This document shows positions 25,364 through 34,650 of a DNA stretch of 64,000 nt, piece by piece. The number at the start of each line of letters is the position of its first letter. The stretch's first letter is position 1. Below the pieces are notes generated by a model that saw only the letters and a program-made list of their open reading frames with translations, searched no databases and was not told where the DNA came from. The position numbers were made by a program, and so were the translations under genes. The stretch comes from an uncultured Dehalococcoidia bacterium (GTDB lineage Bacteria > Chloroflexota > Dehalococcoidia > Lucifugimonadales > UBA3495), in assembly GCA_958296445.1 (NCBI GenBank), contig OY282565.1:1629570-1693569 (forward strand), read 5' to 3'.

Positions 25364-25557
25364 ACCGTAAGCACCCTAGCGGAGAAAGGGCGATGGTCTA
25401 CTAGGTGCATCGCGGAGTTCGAGGTTCGGCACAACAACCGCCCGCTTGACACCGCAGGACAGATTGGGATAATGGTACGGAACGTCGACGGGAAGCAACT
25501 GCGCTACGCCGAGCTGATTGACCCGGTGAAAAACAGACGGCCGAGGATGCTGTAATG
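25364..25557 (+). other. Leader region with a short unassigned open frame before the R-M genes
   Basis: A frame with no AUG until ATG 25472 runs from about 25355 to the TAA at 25553-25555, which overlaps the methyltransferase start codon (TAATG). It encodes acidic and basic residues including QIGIMVRNVDGKQLRYAELI. A second frame begins at ATG 25348 with MTPAQYRKHPSGERAMVY and stops at once. These may be remains of a small regulatory gene broken by a frameshift, or simply non-coding leader. I see nothing else in 25252-25554. Confidence 0.3.
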
Positions 25558-26418
25558 ACCAAACAGACTATGATGGCAGGGATGTTTAACGAGATCTCAG
25601 TGAGGGCAGAACAACTGGAATGGGTCAACCGGATTCATATAGGAGATTGCCTCGAAGTCATGCGGGCTATGCCTTCCGAATCCGTTGACCTGATTGTGAC
25701 GTCACCTCCCTACGCCGACGCCCGCAAGCATACCTATGGCGGCATCGCCCCTGATCAGTATGTGGCGTGGTTTACGGAGCGGGCTGCGGAAATGCTGCGG
25801 TTGTTGAAGCCGTCGGGTTCGTTCGTACTTAATATCAAGGAAAAGGCTGTGGATGGCCAGCGCCATACATACGTCCTGGATTTGATATTGGCGTTGCACC
25901 GGGAGACTGGCTTCCGGTGGGTGGAGGAATATATCTGGCACAAGACCACGGCGGCACCGGGCAAGTGGAAGTATCGCTTCCGGGATTCTTGGGAGCGGAT
26001 TTTGCATTTCAGCAAGACGCCGGACTTGAAGATGCGGCAGGATGCCGTAAAAGTTCCGGTCGGGTACTGGACAAAGGCCAGGCTCCAGAATATGAGCAAG
26101 AATGACCGCGCTCGGCAAGAGTCAGCCACCAAATCCAAGATAGGGCGGCGTATATCTGCATGGGAAGGTAAGGATGCCGTTTACCCTACGAATGTATTGC
26201 ATCGCTCGCCTGTGGCTCATAACACTGGCCACAGCGCAGCATTCCCTGAGTGGTTGCCGGAGTTCTTTATCAATCTGTTCACAGACGAGGGTGATGTTGT
26301 GCTTGACCCGTTTTCCGGCAGTGGCACCACGTTTCGGGTTGCCAACCGGCTAGGGCGCATACCCGTCGGGATTGAGATTAACCCAGATTACGTGACACTG
26401 GAGGAGGGCAATGCCTAA
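25555..26418 (+). CDS. DNA methyltransferase, TSPPY type (modification subunit)
   Basis: This 287-residue beta-class DNA methyltransferase modifies an amino group (N4-cytosine or N6-adenine). Motif IV DLIVTSPPYADARK is at about residue 43. The AdoMet-binding region comes late (DPFSGSGTTFRVANRLG, then GIEINPDYV near the C-terminus), giving the beta order. It protects the host site from the restriction enzyme encoded by the next gene, with which it overlaps by 8 bases. ATG 25555 is used, although ATG 25582 is also possible. Confidence 0.88.
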   Translation: MTKQTMMAGMFNEISVRAEQLEWVNRIHIGDCLEVMRAMPSESVDLIVTSPPYADARKHTYGGIAPDQYVAWFTERAAEMLRLLKPSGSFVLNIKEKAVDGQRHTYVLDLILALHRETGFRWVEEYIWHKTTAAPGKWKYRFRDSWERILHFSKTPDLKMRQDAVKVPVGYWTKARLQNMSKNDRARQESATKSKIGRRISAWEGKDAVYPTNVLHRSPVAHNTGHSAAFPEWLPEFFINLFTDEGDVVLDPFSGSGTTFRVANRLGRIPVGIEINPDYVTLEEGNA

Positions 26419-27082
26419 GTTGGATTGGATTGAGGATACTGTACTGGACGCGGCGATAGCGAAGTTTCGTCGCTCGGCTACCGAGGCGCTGAATCAATCA
26501 GCGAACCGGCAACAGCAAAATGTGGTCGACCCGTTCATGTCTCTGCTCATCGCGTCCACTTTTGGAGCAAACAGCAGAGAAGGATTGTTGCAGTTGCAAA
26601 ACAGCAATTCTGCTTTGAACGGGATGGCTAACGCCTTGGGATTATTCCATCAGGAAGTCCTCTCCGGGGTAGAGGGATGGGAAAATCACGACGCCGGATA
26701 TGACTTGGAGTGCGCAACAAGGCGGATATTGGCAGAGGTAAAGAACAAACACAATACGATGAACTCCAGCAACCGCCAGCAGGTTATATCCGACTTGGAT
26801 ACCGCTGTCAGGCAGAAGGGACAGAATTGGAATGGTTATCTAGTCATTATCGTGCCGAGGACGCCACGACGATACACAACCCGCCTCGGTACGACCCGGC
26901 CAGTGTATGAGGTTGACGGCGCATCTTTCTATCACACGGTGACAGAAAACCCCAACGCCCTGCACGCTCTATTCGATGTTCTTTGCAACGAATTAACCAA
27001 TTCAGAGGAAATAGCTACCTATTGCCGCCAAGTAATGGTTGACAGCATCCCGCCCCGAATCGAGGAAGAAGAGGAAGGATAG
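26411..27082 (+). CDS. Eco47II-family type II restriction endonuclease
   Basis: This is a 223-residue restriction enzyme. The PD-(D/E)xK-type active site is visible in GYDLECATRRILAEVKNKHNTMNSS-type sequence, quoted here as GYDLEC and LAEVKNKHNTMN, with Asp, Glu and Lys correctly spaced. The surrounding segments VDPFMSLLIASTFG and QNWNGYLVIIVPR fit the Eco47II family, whose founding member cuts GGNCC. The actual site here is not proven. It is coupled to the methyltransferase gene and followed by a hairpin. Confidence 0.85.
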   Translation: MPKLDWIEDTVLDAAIAKFRRSATEALNQSANRQQQNVVDPFMSLLIASTFGANSREGLLQLQNSNSALNGMANALGLFHQEVLSGVEGWENHDAGYDLECATRRILAEVKNKHNTMNSSNRQQVISDLDTAVRQKGQNWNGYLVIIVPRTPRRYTTRLGTTRPVYEVDGASFYHTVTENPNALHALFDVLCNELTNSEEIATYCRQVMVDSIPPRIEEEEEG

Positions 27083-27106
27083 CTCCGGCTAGCTGTCTGC
27101 CGGAGC
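27082..27106. terminator. Bidirectional hairpin between convergent genes
   Basis: GCTCCGGC (27082-27089) pairs with GCCGGAGC (27099-27106) around a 9-base loop. It lies in the 41-base gap between the restriction enzyme gene and the convergent small-protein gene, beginning on the restriction gene's stop codon. Confidence 0.65.
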
Positions 27107-27123
27107 CGAAATTCCGAGTCCGC

Positions 27124-27240
27124 TTACTTCCGTCGAGGCTTGTTCGGGGTTGAGCGGTAATGGGGCGGAACCTTTGTCCCGTCCTTTTTGGTGTGCGGTT
27201 CCACGTAGACCTTTTTCTTTCCATCTTTGGTCTGTGCCAT
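27124..27240 (-). CDS. Small basic protein (38 residues)
   Basis: The very basic 38-residue product contains DGKKKVYVEPHTKKDGTKVP followed by HYRSTPNKPRRK. GGAGTCCTGAA immediately before ATG 27240 is a good ribosome-binding site. A consensus-like promoter stands about 225 bases upstream. Similar short Lys/Arg-rich proteins are scattered through bacterial genomes without known function. It could bind nucleic acid. I assign no function. Confidence 0.7.
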   Translation of the reverse strand: MAQTKDGKKKVYVEPHTKKDGTKVPPHYRSTPNKPRRK

Positions 27241-27434
27241 TTCAGGACTCCTATTAAAGTCTCGCTGGACCAAGAAGCAACCGACCATACCGACTTGACC
27301 CCACAAGCTCCCGGTGGCAAAATGCCTTCGGCTCTGTTGGCCTGTGAGAGTCCCCGCTCCAGCTAGGTTTCACGCAAATAGCCCCTGTCGGATCCCCCAA
27401 CCATTGATCTGTTTTGGGGTTTCCCTGTGTACCT
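27241..27434 (-). other. Long untranslated leader of the small basic gene
   Basis: From the predicted start near 27434 to the ATG at 27240 there are about 190 bases without a convincing gene, with stretches able to pair (for example CCCCAA and TTGGGG around 27389-27416). It may be a structured leader or a separate small RNA. I recognise no riboswitch class. The rest of 27470-27582 shows nothing. Confidence 0.35.
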
Positions 27435-27440
27435 TATGTC

Positions 27441-27469
27441 ATCCTACCGCATCTCGTGGCTTCTGTCAA
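27441..27469 (-). promoter_or_regulatory. Consensus-like sigma-70 promoter
   Basis: On the minus strand TTGACA (27464-27469) is followed after exactly 17 bases by TAGGAT (27441-27446). It points toward the small basic gene. Confidence 0.6.
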
Positions 27470-27582
27470 TCACCATACAACCCCTAGTTGCTAACCGTGG
27501 CTGGGCGTCGGGTTTCTTCAGTGAAAGACTGATCACCCGAAAATAACTGGCGATTTTCCCAATAAGCAAACGAAACCCCGTT

Positions 27583-28272
27583 CTAAAGCTCGAACTCCCG
27601 CACGTCCTCTGCGACTGTCAGGCGGGCGCCGGTTAGGGCTTGCACTTCTTGGGGAGTCCAGCCGGGGGCTACTTCTTTTAGGAGGAGGCCGTTGGGGGTG
27701 CGCTCTATTACGGCTAGGTCGGTTACTATGAGGTAGACGCAGCCTTGGCCGGTTACGGGGAAGGTGCATTCCTCGACGATTTTGGGGTTGTTTTGGCGGT
27801 CGGTGTGTTCCATTGCTACTATGACGCCGCTGGCTCCGGCGGCTAGGTCCATAGCGCCGCCTACGTTGCCTACGCCGCGCTGGGGCAGCATCCAGTTGGC
27901 TAGGTCGCCGTTGGCCGATACCTGATGGGCGCCCAGGACGGTTACGGCTACGTGGCCGCCGCGAATCATGGCGAAGGCTTGGGCCGAATCAAAGAAGGAC
28001 ATCCCCGGCACTGCCTCGAGAAACTGGCCCCCGGCGTTAATCAGGTCAATGTCCTCGGCGTCTTCCTCGGCCAGCGGGCCGCAGTTCAGGATGCCGCTCT
28101 CGCTGTGGTAGAACACCGTCCGGCCTTCCGGCACGAAGCTGGATACCAGCGTCGGGATGCCGATGCCCAGATTCACGTAGCCCCCGTCGGGCAGTTCCTT
28201 GGCTACCCGCATGGCGATGATTTCCCGGGGCAGCCTTTCTTTTTCGGCTAATGATTCCAGATCCATATACAT
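27583..28272 (-). CDS. 3-oxoacid CoA-transferase-like beta subunit
   Basis: This 229-residue family I CoA-transferase beta subunit transfers CoA between carboxylic acids through a glutamyl-CoA intermediate. The catalytic Glu is in YHSESGILNCGP (~residue 57). GGYVNLGIGIPTLV and VSANGDLANWMLPQR are conserved structural segments. ATG 28272 or ATG 28266 could start it. The matching alpha subunit is not adjacent. The next upstream genes are a beta-alpha fusion and a lone alpha subunit, so this subunit may pair with the latter. Confidence 0.9.
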   Translation of the reverse strand: MYMDLESLAEKERLPREIIAMRVAKELPDGGYVNLGIGIPTLVSSFVPEGRTVFYHSESGILNCGPLAEEDAEDIDLINAGGQFLEAVPGMSFFDSAQAFAMIRGGHVAVTVLGAHQVSANGDLANWMLPQRGVGNVGGAMDLAAGASGVIVAMEHTDRQNNPKIVEECTFPVTGQGCVYLIVTDLAVIERTPNGLLLKEVAPGWTPQEVQALTGARLTVAEDVREFEL

Positions 28273-28334
28273 ATCCCCGCGCGGTGCGCTCTGGATTTGC
28301 CCCGTTATTCGAGAAAATTGCGAAATTCCCTTTT

Positions 28335-28473
28335 GGCATCTTGAGCGTAGCGAAGGGTCTCACTGCCCAAGGCGGGATTCTTCGCTACGCTCAGAATGAC
28401 AGGAGTAGCTGAGAATGACAGACGCGGCTCAGAATGGCAGACGCGGCTCAGAATGGCAGATATTTGCTCAGGG
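28335..28473. repeat. GAAGAATC palindrome with tandem GAATGGCAGACGCGGCTCA units
   Basis: A palindrome (CTTGAGCGTAGCGAAGGG to CTACGCTCAGAATGACAG) is followed by two or three units of about 20 bases, GACGCGGCTCAGAATGGCA. It occupies the gap right up to the stop codon of the beta-alpha fusion gene. Confidence 0.75.
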
Positions 28474-29874
28474 TTACAGGTAGGGGGAGAAGTTGTCGGG
28501 GCGGCGGACGATGCGGTTGACGAACAGGCCGGGGGTTACGATTTCCTCGGGGTCTAGGGTTCCGGGGGCGACGATTTCGTCTACTTCGACTATGGTTACG
28601 CGGGCGGCGGTTGCCATTACCGGGTTGAAGTTGCGGGAGGTTCCTTTGTATACCATATTGCCTAGGGTGTCGGCTTTGTGGCCGCGGATGATGCAGAAGT
28701 CGGCTAGGATGCGCTGCTCCAAGACATAGGGCCGGCCGTCTATTTCCCGGATTTCCTTGCCCTCGCCCAGCAGGGTGCCTACGGCGGTGGGGGTGTAGAA
28801 GGCGGCGACTCCGGCGCCGCCGGAGCGCAGACGCTCGGCCAGGGTGCCTTGGGGCGACACTTCCAGGGCGGATTCGCCTTCCTGATAGGCCCGCTCGAAG
28901 GCGCTAGGGCGGTTGATGGACGGCGATACAGGGTAGGATGCGATGGCTTTGGCGACTTGGCCGTTTTCGACTAGGATGGTGTGGTCTATGGGGGTTACGC
29001 CTTCGGGGGCGCCGAAGCGGGCTACGCGGGCGATGCCGGCGGTGTTGCTGATTATGGTAAGCCCCTTGGCCCCTTGGTCGCGCAGGGCGGACATCAGGTA
29101 GTGGGCCATCCCGCCCGGCCCGCCGAAGCCGTCTACGTTGATAACTGCGCCGTCCGGCACGTCGCGCAGGGCGTCGGCTGCGCTGTCGAATACTTTGTTG
29201 GGCGGGGCCAGAGTTGGCAGGCCGAAGGTCATTTCGCGGAGGTTGGGGGCGATGGATAAGGGCGCGTTAGTCAGGGCCGCTAGGTCGTCGGAAGTCCAGC
29301 CGGGGGCCAGTTCGACTAATTCCAGCCCGTTATCAGTAACCCGCAGTACAGCCGCATCGGTAACAATCAGGGATACGCAGCCTTTGCCGTCAATGGGCAG
29401 GCTACAGCGATCCAGGATGCGGGGAGAGCCGCGTCCATCGGCGTGTTCCATCAGGACGGCGACGCGCCCGGCGCCCGAGGCCAAGTCTACGGCGAAGCCG
29501 GGCGCGGCTAGGCCGGGCGTTTCGGCGGTAGTCCAGTGTACGAAGTCGCCCGATGCGCTGACCTGCGCCGCCTCAACTAGGGCTAGGCCCGCGTTGCCCC
29601 CGGCCAGCATTGCCGCGACGTCGCCAACCCCGGCAACCGCGCCGCCGGGCAGGATAATGGCCGGGTCGCTGCCGCCGTCCACCGCCGGGCCGTTGCCGTC
29701 CGGGGCGTAGCCTATGGCGCCGCTTTCGGCTAGGAACCACACGCCGCTGTTGGCGGGGACTGTTGCGGGAATCGTAGCGGGCAGGCCGGGGCCGATGGCG
29801 ACGGCCTCGCCGGGCCGAATCTCCTGCGCCGCCCGGCGGGCCATTTGGGTGGAGTCCAGTTTTGCGCCTGGCAT
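28474..29874 (-). CDS. CoA-transferase with fused beta and alpha halves
   Basis: This is a 466-residue family I CoA-transferase. Residues ~1-220 match a beta subunit and keep a Glu in WFLAESGAIGYAP, although several surrounding segments are degenerate. Residues ~225-466 match an alpha subunit (VINVDGFGGPGGMAHYLMSAL, GGAGVAAFYTPTAVGT, GNMVYKGTSRNFNPVMATAA, each conserved in alpha chains). The usual order of fused enzymes is alpha-beta, so this beta-alpha order is uncommon. It lies between genes for a lone beta and a lone alpha subunit on the same strand. Confidence 0.85.
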   Translation of the reverse strand: MPGAKLDSTQMARRAAQEIRPGEAVAIGPGLPATIPATVPANSGVWFLAESGAIGYAPDGNGPAVDGGSDPAIILPGGAVAGVGDVAAMLAGGNAGLALVEAAQVSASGDFVHWTTAETPGLAAPGFAVDLASGAGRVAVLMEHADGRGSPRILDRCSLPIDGKGCVSLIVTDAAVLRVTDNGLELVELAPGWTSDDLAALTNAPLSIAPNLREMTFGLPTLAPPNKVFDSAADALRDVPDGAVINVDGFGGPGGMAHYLMSALRDQGAKGLTIISNTAGIARVARFGAPEGVTPIDHTILVENGQVAKAIASYPVSPSINRPSAFERAYQEGESALEVSPQGTLAERLRSGGAGVAAFYTPTAVGTLLGEGKEIREIDGRPYVLEQRILADFCIIRGHKADTLGNMVYKGTSRNFNPVMATAARVTIVEVDEIVAPGTLDPEEIVTPGLFVNRIVRRPDNFSPYL

Positions 29875-29929
29875 ATCTGCGCCCTCTGCGGTTGGTTTGG
29901 TATGCGGCCCGTCCGTCCTCTGGCCGGGT

Positions 29930-30649
29930 TCAGCCCGGCGGGTTGCTTAGGATGATGCGCTGGACGAATATGGCCGGGGTGATTACCAGCTCCGGGTCTA
30001 GGCCGCCCGGCTGTCGGATTTCGTCTACCTCGGCGATGGATGTCCTTGCGGCCATAGCCATTATGGGATTCCAGTTGCGCTGGGTTGCGGCGTAGATTAG
30101 GTTGCCTAGGGAGTCGGCGGCGGTGGCCCGCAGCAGGGCGAAATCGGCCTTTAGGGCGGGCTGGAAAATGTGTTCGCGCCCGTTGATGCGCCGCGTTTCC
30201 CGGCCTTCGGCGAACCGCGTTCCGGCGCCGGTGGGCAGGAACAGGCCGCCGATGCCGGCGCCCCCGGCGCGGATTCGCTCGGCCAGAACTCCGGCGGGCT
30301 GAACTTCCAGCTCCAGCTCGCCGGATTCCCACCGTTCCCGCACCGGCCCGCCCCGGCGCGGCGGAAAGGGCAGCGGCGATATGAGCCGCCGGACGGTTCC
30401 CGCCTCTACCAGACGGTTCAGATCGGTATGCCCGGAATCCGGCGGCCCGGCGCCCTGGCAGATGACGGTCAGGCCGCGGACGCCGCTGGCGATGACGGCC
30501 TCCAGCATCCTTTCCGGCTCGCCGTGACCGGCGAATCCGCCGATGAGCAATGATGCGCCGTCGCTCAGTCCGGCCAGGGCCGCTGATGCGGAATGGTATA
30601 TCTTGCCTTGATTTGCGCCGCCTTGATTTGCGCCGGATGCTGTACTCAC
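29930..30649 (-). CDS. 3-oxoacid CoA-transferase-like alpha subunit
   Basis: This is a 239-residue alpha subunit of a family I CoA-transferase. GASLLIGGFAGHGEPERMLEA is the N-terminal glycine-rich CoA-binding region. GGAGIGGLFLPTGAGT and GNLIYAATQRNWNPIMAMAA match the alpha chain. GTG 30649 is chosen because it is preceded by AAAGGAACC and because the longer frame lacks a ribosome-binding site. A short disrupted membrane gene ends 11 bases upstream. Confidence 0.85.
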   Translation of the reverse strand: MSTASGANQGGANQGKIYHSASAALAGLSDGASLLIGGFAGHGEPERMLEAVIASGVRGLTVICQGAGPPDSGHTDLNRLVEAGTVRRLISPLPFPPRRGGPVRERWESGELELEVQPAGVLAERIRAGGAGIGGLFLPTGAGTRFAEGRETRRINGREHIFQPALKADFALLRATAADSLGNLIYAATQRNWNPIMAMAARTSIAEVDEIRQPGGLDPELVITPAIFVQRIILSNPPG

Positions 30650-30660
30650 GGGCGGTTCCT

Positions 30661-30813
30661 TTATGTGGTTGAAGCTGCCGCCGGTTGCTCGGGCGGGCCG
30701 GGCTGCGTAGCCGGTTGGCTGGCCTTGTCCGGCTCTTTGTCCCGTTTCCTGCCGATGAGCGCGGCTATGCCTGCGGCGGCACTTCCAGCCGCCGCGATTA
30801 CCAGTCAAAGCAT
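30661..30813 (-). pseudogene. Small single-span membrane protein gene interrupted by TGA at codon 3
   Basis: GGAGGAGA lies 8 bases before ATG (30811-30813). The frame then reads Met-Leu-stop-Leu and continues open for 46 further codons to a TAA at 30661-30663. The continuation encodes a hydrophobic helix (LVIAAAGSAAAGIAALIG) followed by a charged and Pro/Gln-rich tail (RKRDKEPDKASQPATQPG). A Trp codon TGG mutated to TGA is the simplest explanation. It directly precedes the alpha subunit gene on the same strand. Confidence 0.5.
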
Positions 30814-30943
30814 ATAGGGGTTCTCCTCCGTTTGTCCGGGTTGGTTACTTGGATGCTGGGCGGACAGATTCCGCCGGGCGTCTCTCATTATAACAACCCT
30901 GGCTGCCTCTGTAGCGCATCGGTCATTTGGCCGGTGGCGGTTT

Positions 30944-31012
30944 TGGATTCCCGCCTACGCGGGAATGACGGGACGGGCGGGAATGACGGGATGCGCGGGA
31001 ATGACGGGCGTG
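30944..31012. repeat. GATTCCCGC...GCGGGAATGACGG repeat cluster
   Basis: One hairpin, GGATTCCCGCCTACGCGGGA, is followed by ATGACGG, then two shortened units of GCGGGAATGACGGG. The same element appears inside the start of the coding sequence at 49334-50746. Confidence 0.75.
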
Positions 31013-31050
31013 GGTGGTGGGTAAGGTGGAGCGGGCGGGATGTGAAACAA

Positions 31051-31085
31051 GGAAACCGCCCCGGCCGGAACCGGGGCGGCTTTCC
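31051..31085 (-). terminator. Rho-independent terminator of groESL
   Basis: On the minus strand GGAAAG-CCGCCCCGG and CCGGGGCGG-TTTCC form a stem of about 14 pairs with a 6-base loop and one bulge, followed by TTGTTT. It lies 27 bases after the groEL stop codon. Confidence 0.85.
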
Positions 31086-31111
31086 GTTTGCGGGATTGGC
31101 TTTGCCGGGGG

Positions 31112-33123
<2,012 letters not shown>

Positions 33124-33182
33124 CGCGGCCTCCTTTTGTTTCGCCGGGATATTGGTCTTGGCCCGGCAATTTTGACTGGCTA

Positions 33183-33209
33183 TTAGCACTCCAGCTTTTA
33201 GAGTGCTAA
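33183..33209 (-). promoter_or_regulatory. CIRCE operator (HrcA-binding site)
   Basis: TTAGCACTC (33183-33191), nine bases, then GAGTGCTAA (33201-33209) match the CIRCE consensus perfectly. HrcA bound here represses groESL until heat shock. It lies between the promoter and groES. Confidence 0.98.
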
Positions 33210-33212
33210 TCT

Positions 33213-33241
33213 ATGGTAATCAAGGCAATTTGCCTTGTCAA
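33213..33241 (-). promoter_or_regulatory. groESL sigma-70 promoter
   Basis: On the minus strand TTGACA (33236-33241), a 17-base spacer and TACCAT (33213-33218) form a vegetative promoter. The start point falls within the CIRCE operator, as expected for HrcA repression. Confidence 0.8.
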
Positions 33242-33298
33242 GAATCTGCGGTCAGGGGCGCCGGGCCGCCCGCCGGGAAACGAATAAGGAGGGGCATC

Positions 33299-34054
33299 AT
33301 TCCCTATTCCGCTCTGAAACTGGCCTGTGACGGGGGCTTGGCCGTCGTCACCCTCGACCGCTCGGCCGACGGCAACCGGGTGGACGCGGCGATGGCCGCC
33401 GAGTTGCGGGAGTTGTGCGCCGAACTGTCTGCCGACGACAGCCTGCGGGTGGTAGTATTAACCGGCGCCGGGCCGGTATTTTCCGTTGGGCGGACGGTTC
33501 CGGCGTCGGCGGGGGGCATCGGCGAATTGCAGGCGGCCGGGGCGGTTGCGGCCCTGCCGGTTCCGGTTCTGGCGGCCTTGAACGGCGACGCCACGGATCA
33601 TGGGCTGGAGCTGGCCCTGGCCGGTGACCTGCGGCTGGCGGCCCCCGGCGCCGCTTTCGGCTTTGCGCCGCCGTCGGCGGGCGCCTTCCCCTTCGACGGG
33701 GCCACGCAACGGCTGCCCCGCCTAGTCGGGCCGGGCTGGGCCCGCGATATGCTGCTCACCGGGCGGCGCGTCGAATCCGCTGAGGCCCTGTCCATCGGCC
33801 TGGTCAACCGGGTGGCGGCCCCGGGCGAAAGCGTAATGCAGCTTGCTATGGAACTGGCCGGGGCGATTATGGAAAGCGGCCCGATTGCGGCAAGGTATGT
33901 TAAGGAAGCGGTGACTCTGGGGGCGGATTTGACCCTAGGCCAAGGGCTGGGGCTGGAGGCCGACCTGAACGTTATACTGCAAAGCACCGCCGACCGCGCC
34001 GAGGGCATCCGCGCCTTTCTGGAGCGGCGCCCGCCGGGGTTTGCCGGAGAATAA
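33299..34054 (+). CDS. Enoyl-CoA hydratase/isomerase family protein, atypical active site and start
   Basis: This is a crotonase-fold protein of about 251 residues. The oxyanion-hole region TDHGLELALAGDLRL retains the first catalytic Glu position, but where crotonase has PEILLG this protein has APPSAGAFPFDG, so the second catalytic Glu is missing. TQRLPRLVG and VESAEALSIGLVNRV follow as usual. No ATG, GTG or TTG occurs at the natural N-terminus. AGGAGG (33287-33292) is followed after six bases by ATT (33299), making ATT (or ATC 33296) the likely start. It begins a plus-strand run of acyl-CoA genes, divergent from groES. Confidence 0.8.
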   Translation: MPYSALKLACDGGLAVVTLDRSADGNRVDAAMAAELRELCAELSADDSLRVVVLTGAGPVFSVGRTVPASAGGIGELQAAGAVAALPVPVLAALNGDATDHGLELALAGDLRLAAPGAAFGFAPPSAGAFPFDGATQRLPRLVGPGWARDMLLTGRRVESAEALSIGLVNRVAAPGESVMQLAMELAGAIMESGPIAARYVKEAVTLGADLTLGQGLGLEADLNVILQSTADRAEGIRAFLERRPPGFAGE

Positions 34055-34072
34055 CCTTATCAGGAGATAACC

Positions 34073-34645
34073 TTGAAGCTAAAGCTGGATCTTCACACCC
34101 ACGTATGGGAAGCGTTCAACTTTCAGCCGCCGTCGCTGGAAATCGCCGAAAAGGTGTTGCGGCAAATTAAGGCGGCGGGCATTGACGGCATCGGCATTAC
34201 CGACCATCACAACAAGGATTGGGCCTTTGAGTTCCGCGAGCTGGTGGAGCGGCACTTCCCCGGCGAGGCGGTAATCATCCCCGGATGGGAGATTGAGGTT
34301 CGCCCGCAACAGAACCCCTTTGCCGAGTATCAGGTGGCGGAGCTGTTTCTGCCCCCCATAGCCGGGAGAGAGGGGGGCGTTTTCCGCACTTACTGTCATC
34401 CGGGGTACTATTCGCCGGAAATCGTCATCGAACCCGAGGTTCACGCCATCGAGATTGACAACTACATCCATAACTGGCACATCCGCAAGCCGCTGGTGGC
34501 GGAAAAAGCTGAGGCCCACGGCCTGTTGCTTATGGAGGTCAGCGACGCCCACAATCTGGAGAACATCGGCCTGCGCTATACCGAGGTTGAGCTGCTTGAG
34601 CTTTACGACCGGGCGGTTCAGCCGGCCGGCGCCGGTTTCCGTTAG
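34073..34645 (+). CDS. PHP-domain metal-dependent phosphoesterase-like protein
   Basis: This is a 190-residue PHP-fold protein. Metal ligands appear in KLDLHTHVW (HxH), GIGITDHHNKDW, FRTYCHPGYY and VSDAHNLENIG. PHP proteins hydrolyse phosphate esters (histidinol phosphate, nucleotides) or serve as nuclease domains. TTG 34073 has AGGAGATAACC in front and is the only good start. It lies 18 bases after one crotonase gene and just before another, so a role tied to CoA-ester metabolism is possible but unproven. Confidence 0.8.
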   Translation: MKLKLDLHTHVWEAFNFQPPSLEIAEKVLRQIKAAGIDGIGITDHHNKDWAFEFRELVERHFPGEAVIIPGWEIEVRPQQNPFAEYQVAELFLPPIAGREGGVFRTYCHPGYYSPEIVIEPEVHAIEIDNYIHNWHIRKPLVAEKAEAHGLLLMEVSDAHNLENIGLRYTEVELLELYDRAVQPAGAGFR

Positions 34646-34650
34646 GCGTG

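Noticed and set aside
30805..30807. TGA as selenocysteine codon
   Set aside because: It is codon 3 of a membrane helix, no SECIS-like hairpin follows, and TGA is used as a normal stop elsewhere (for example 5325-5327).
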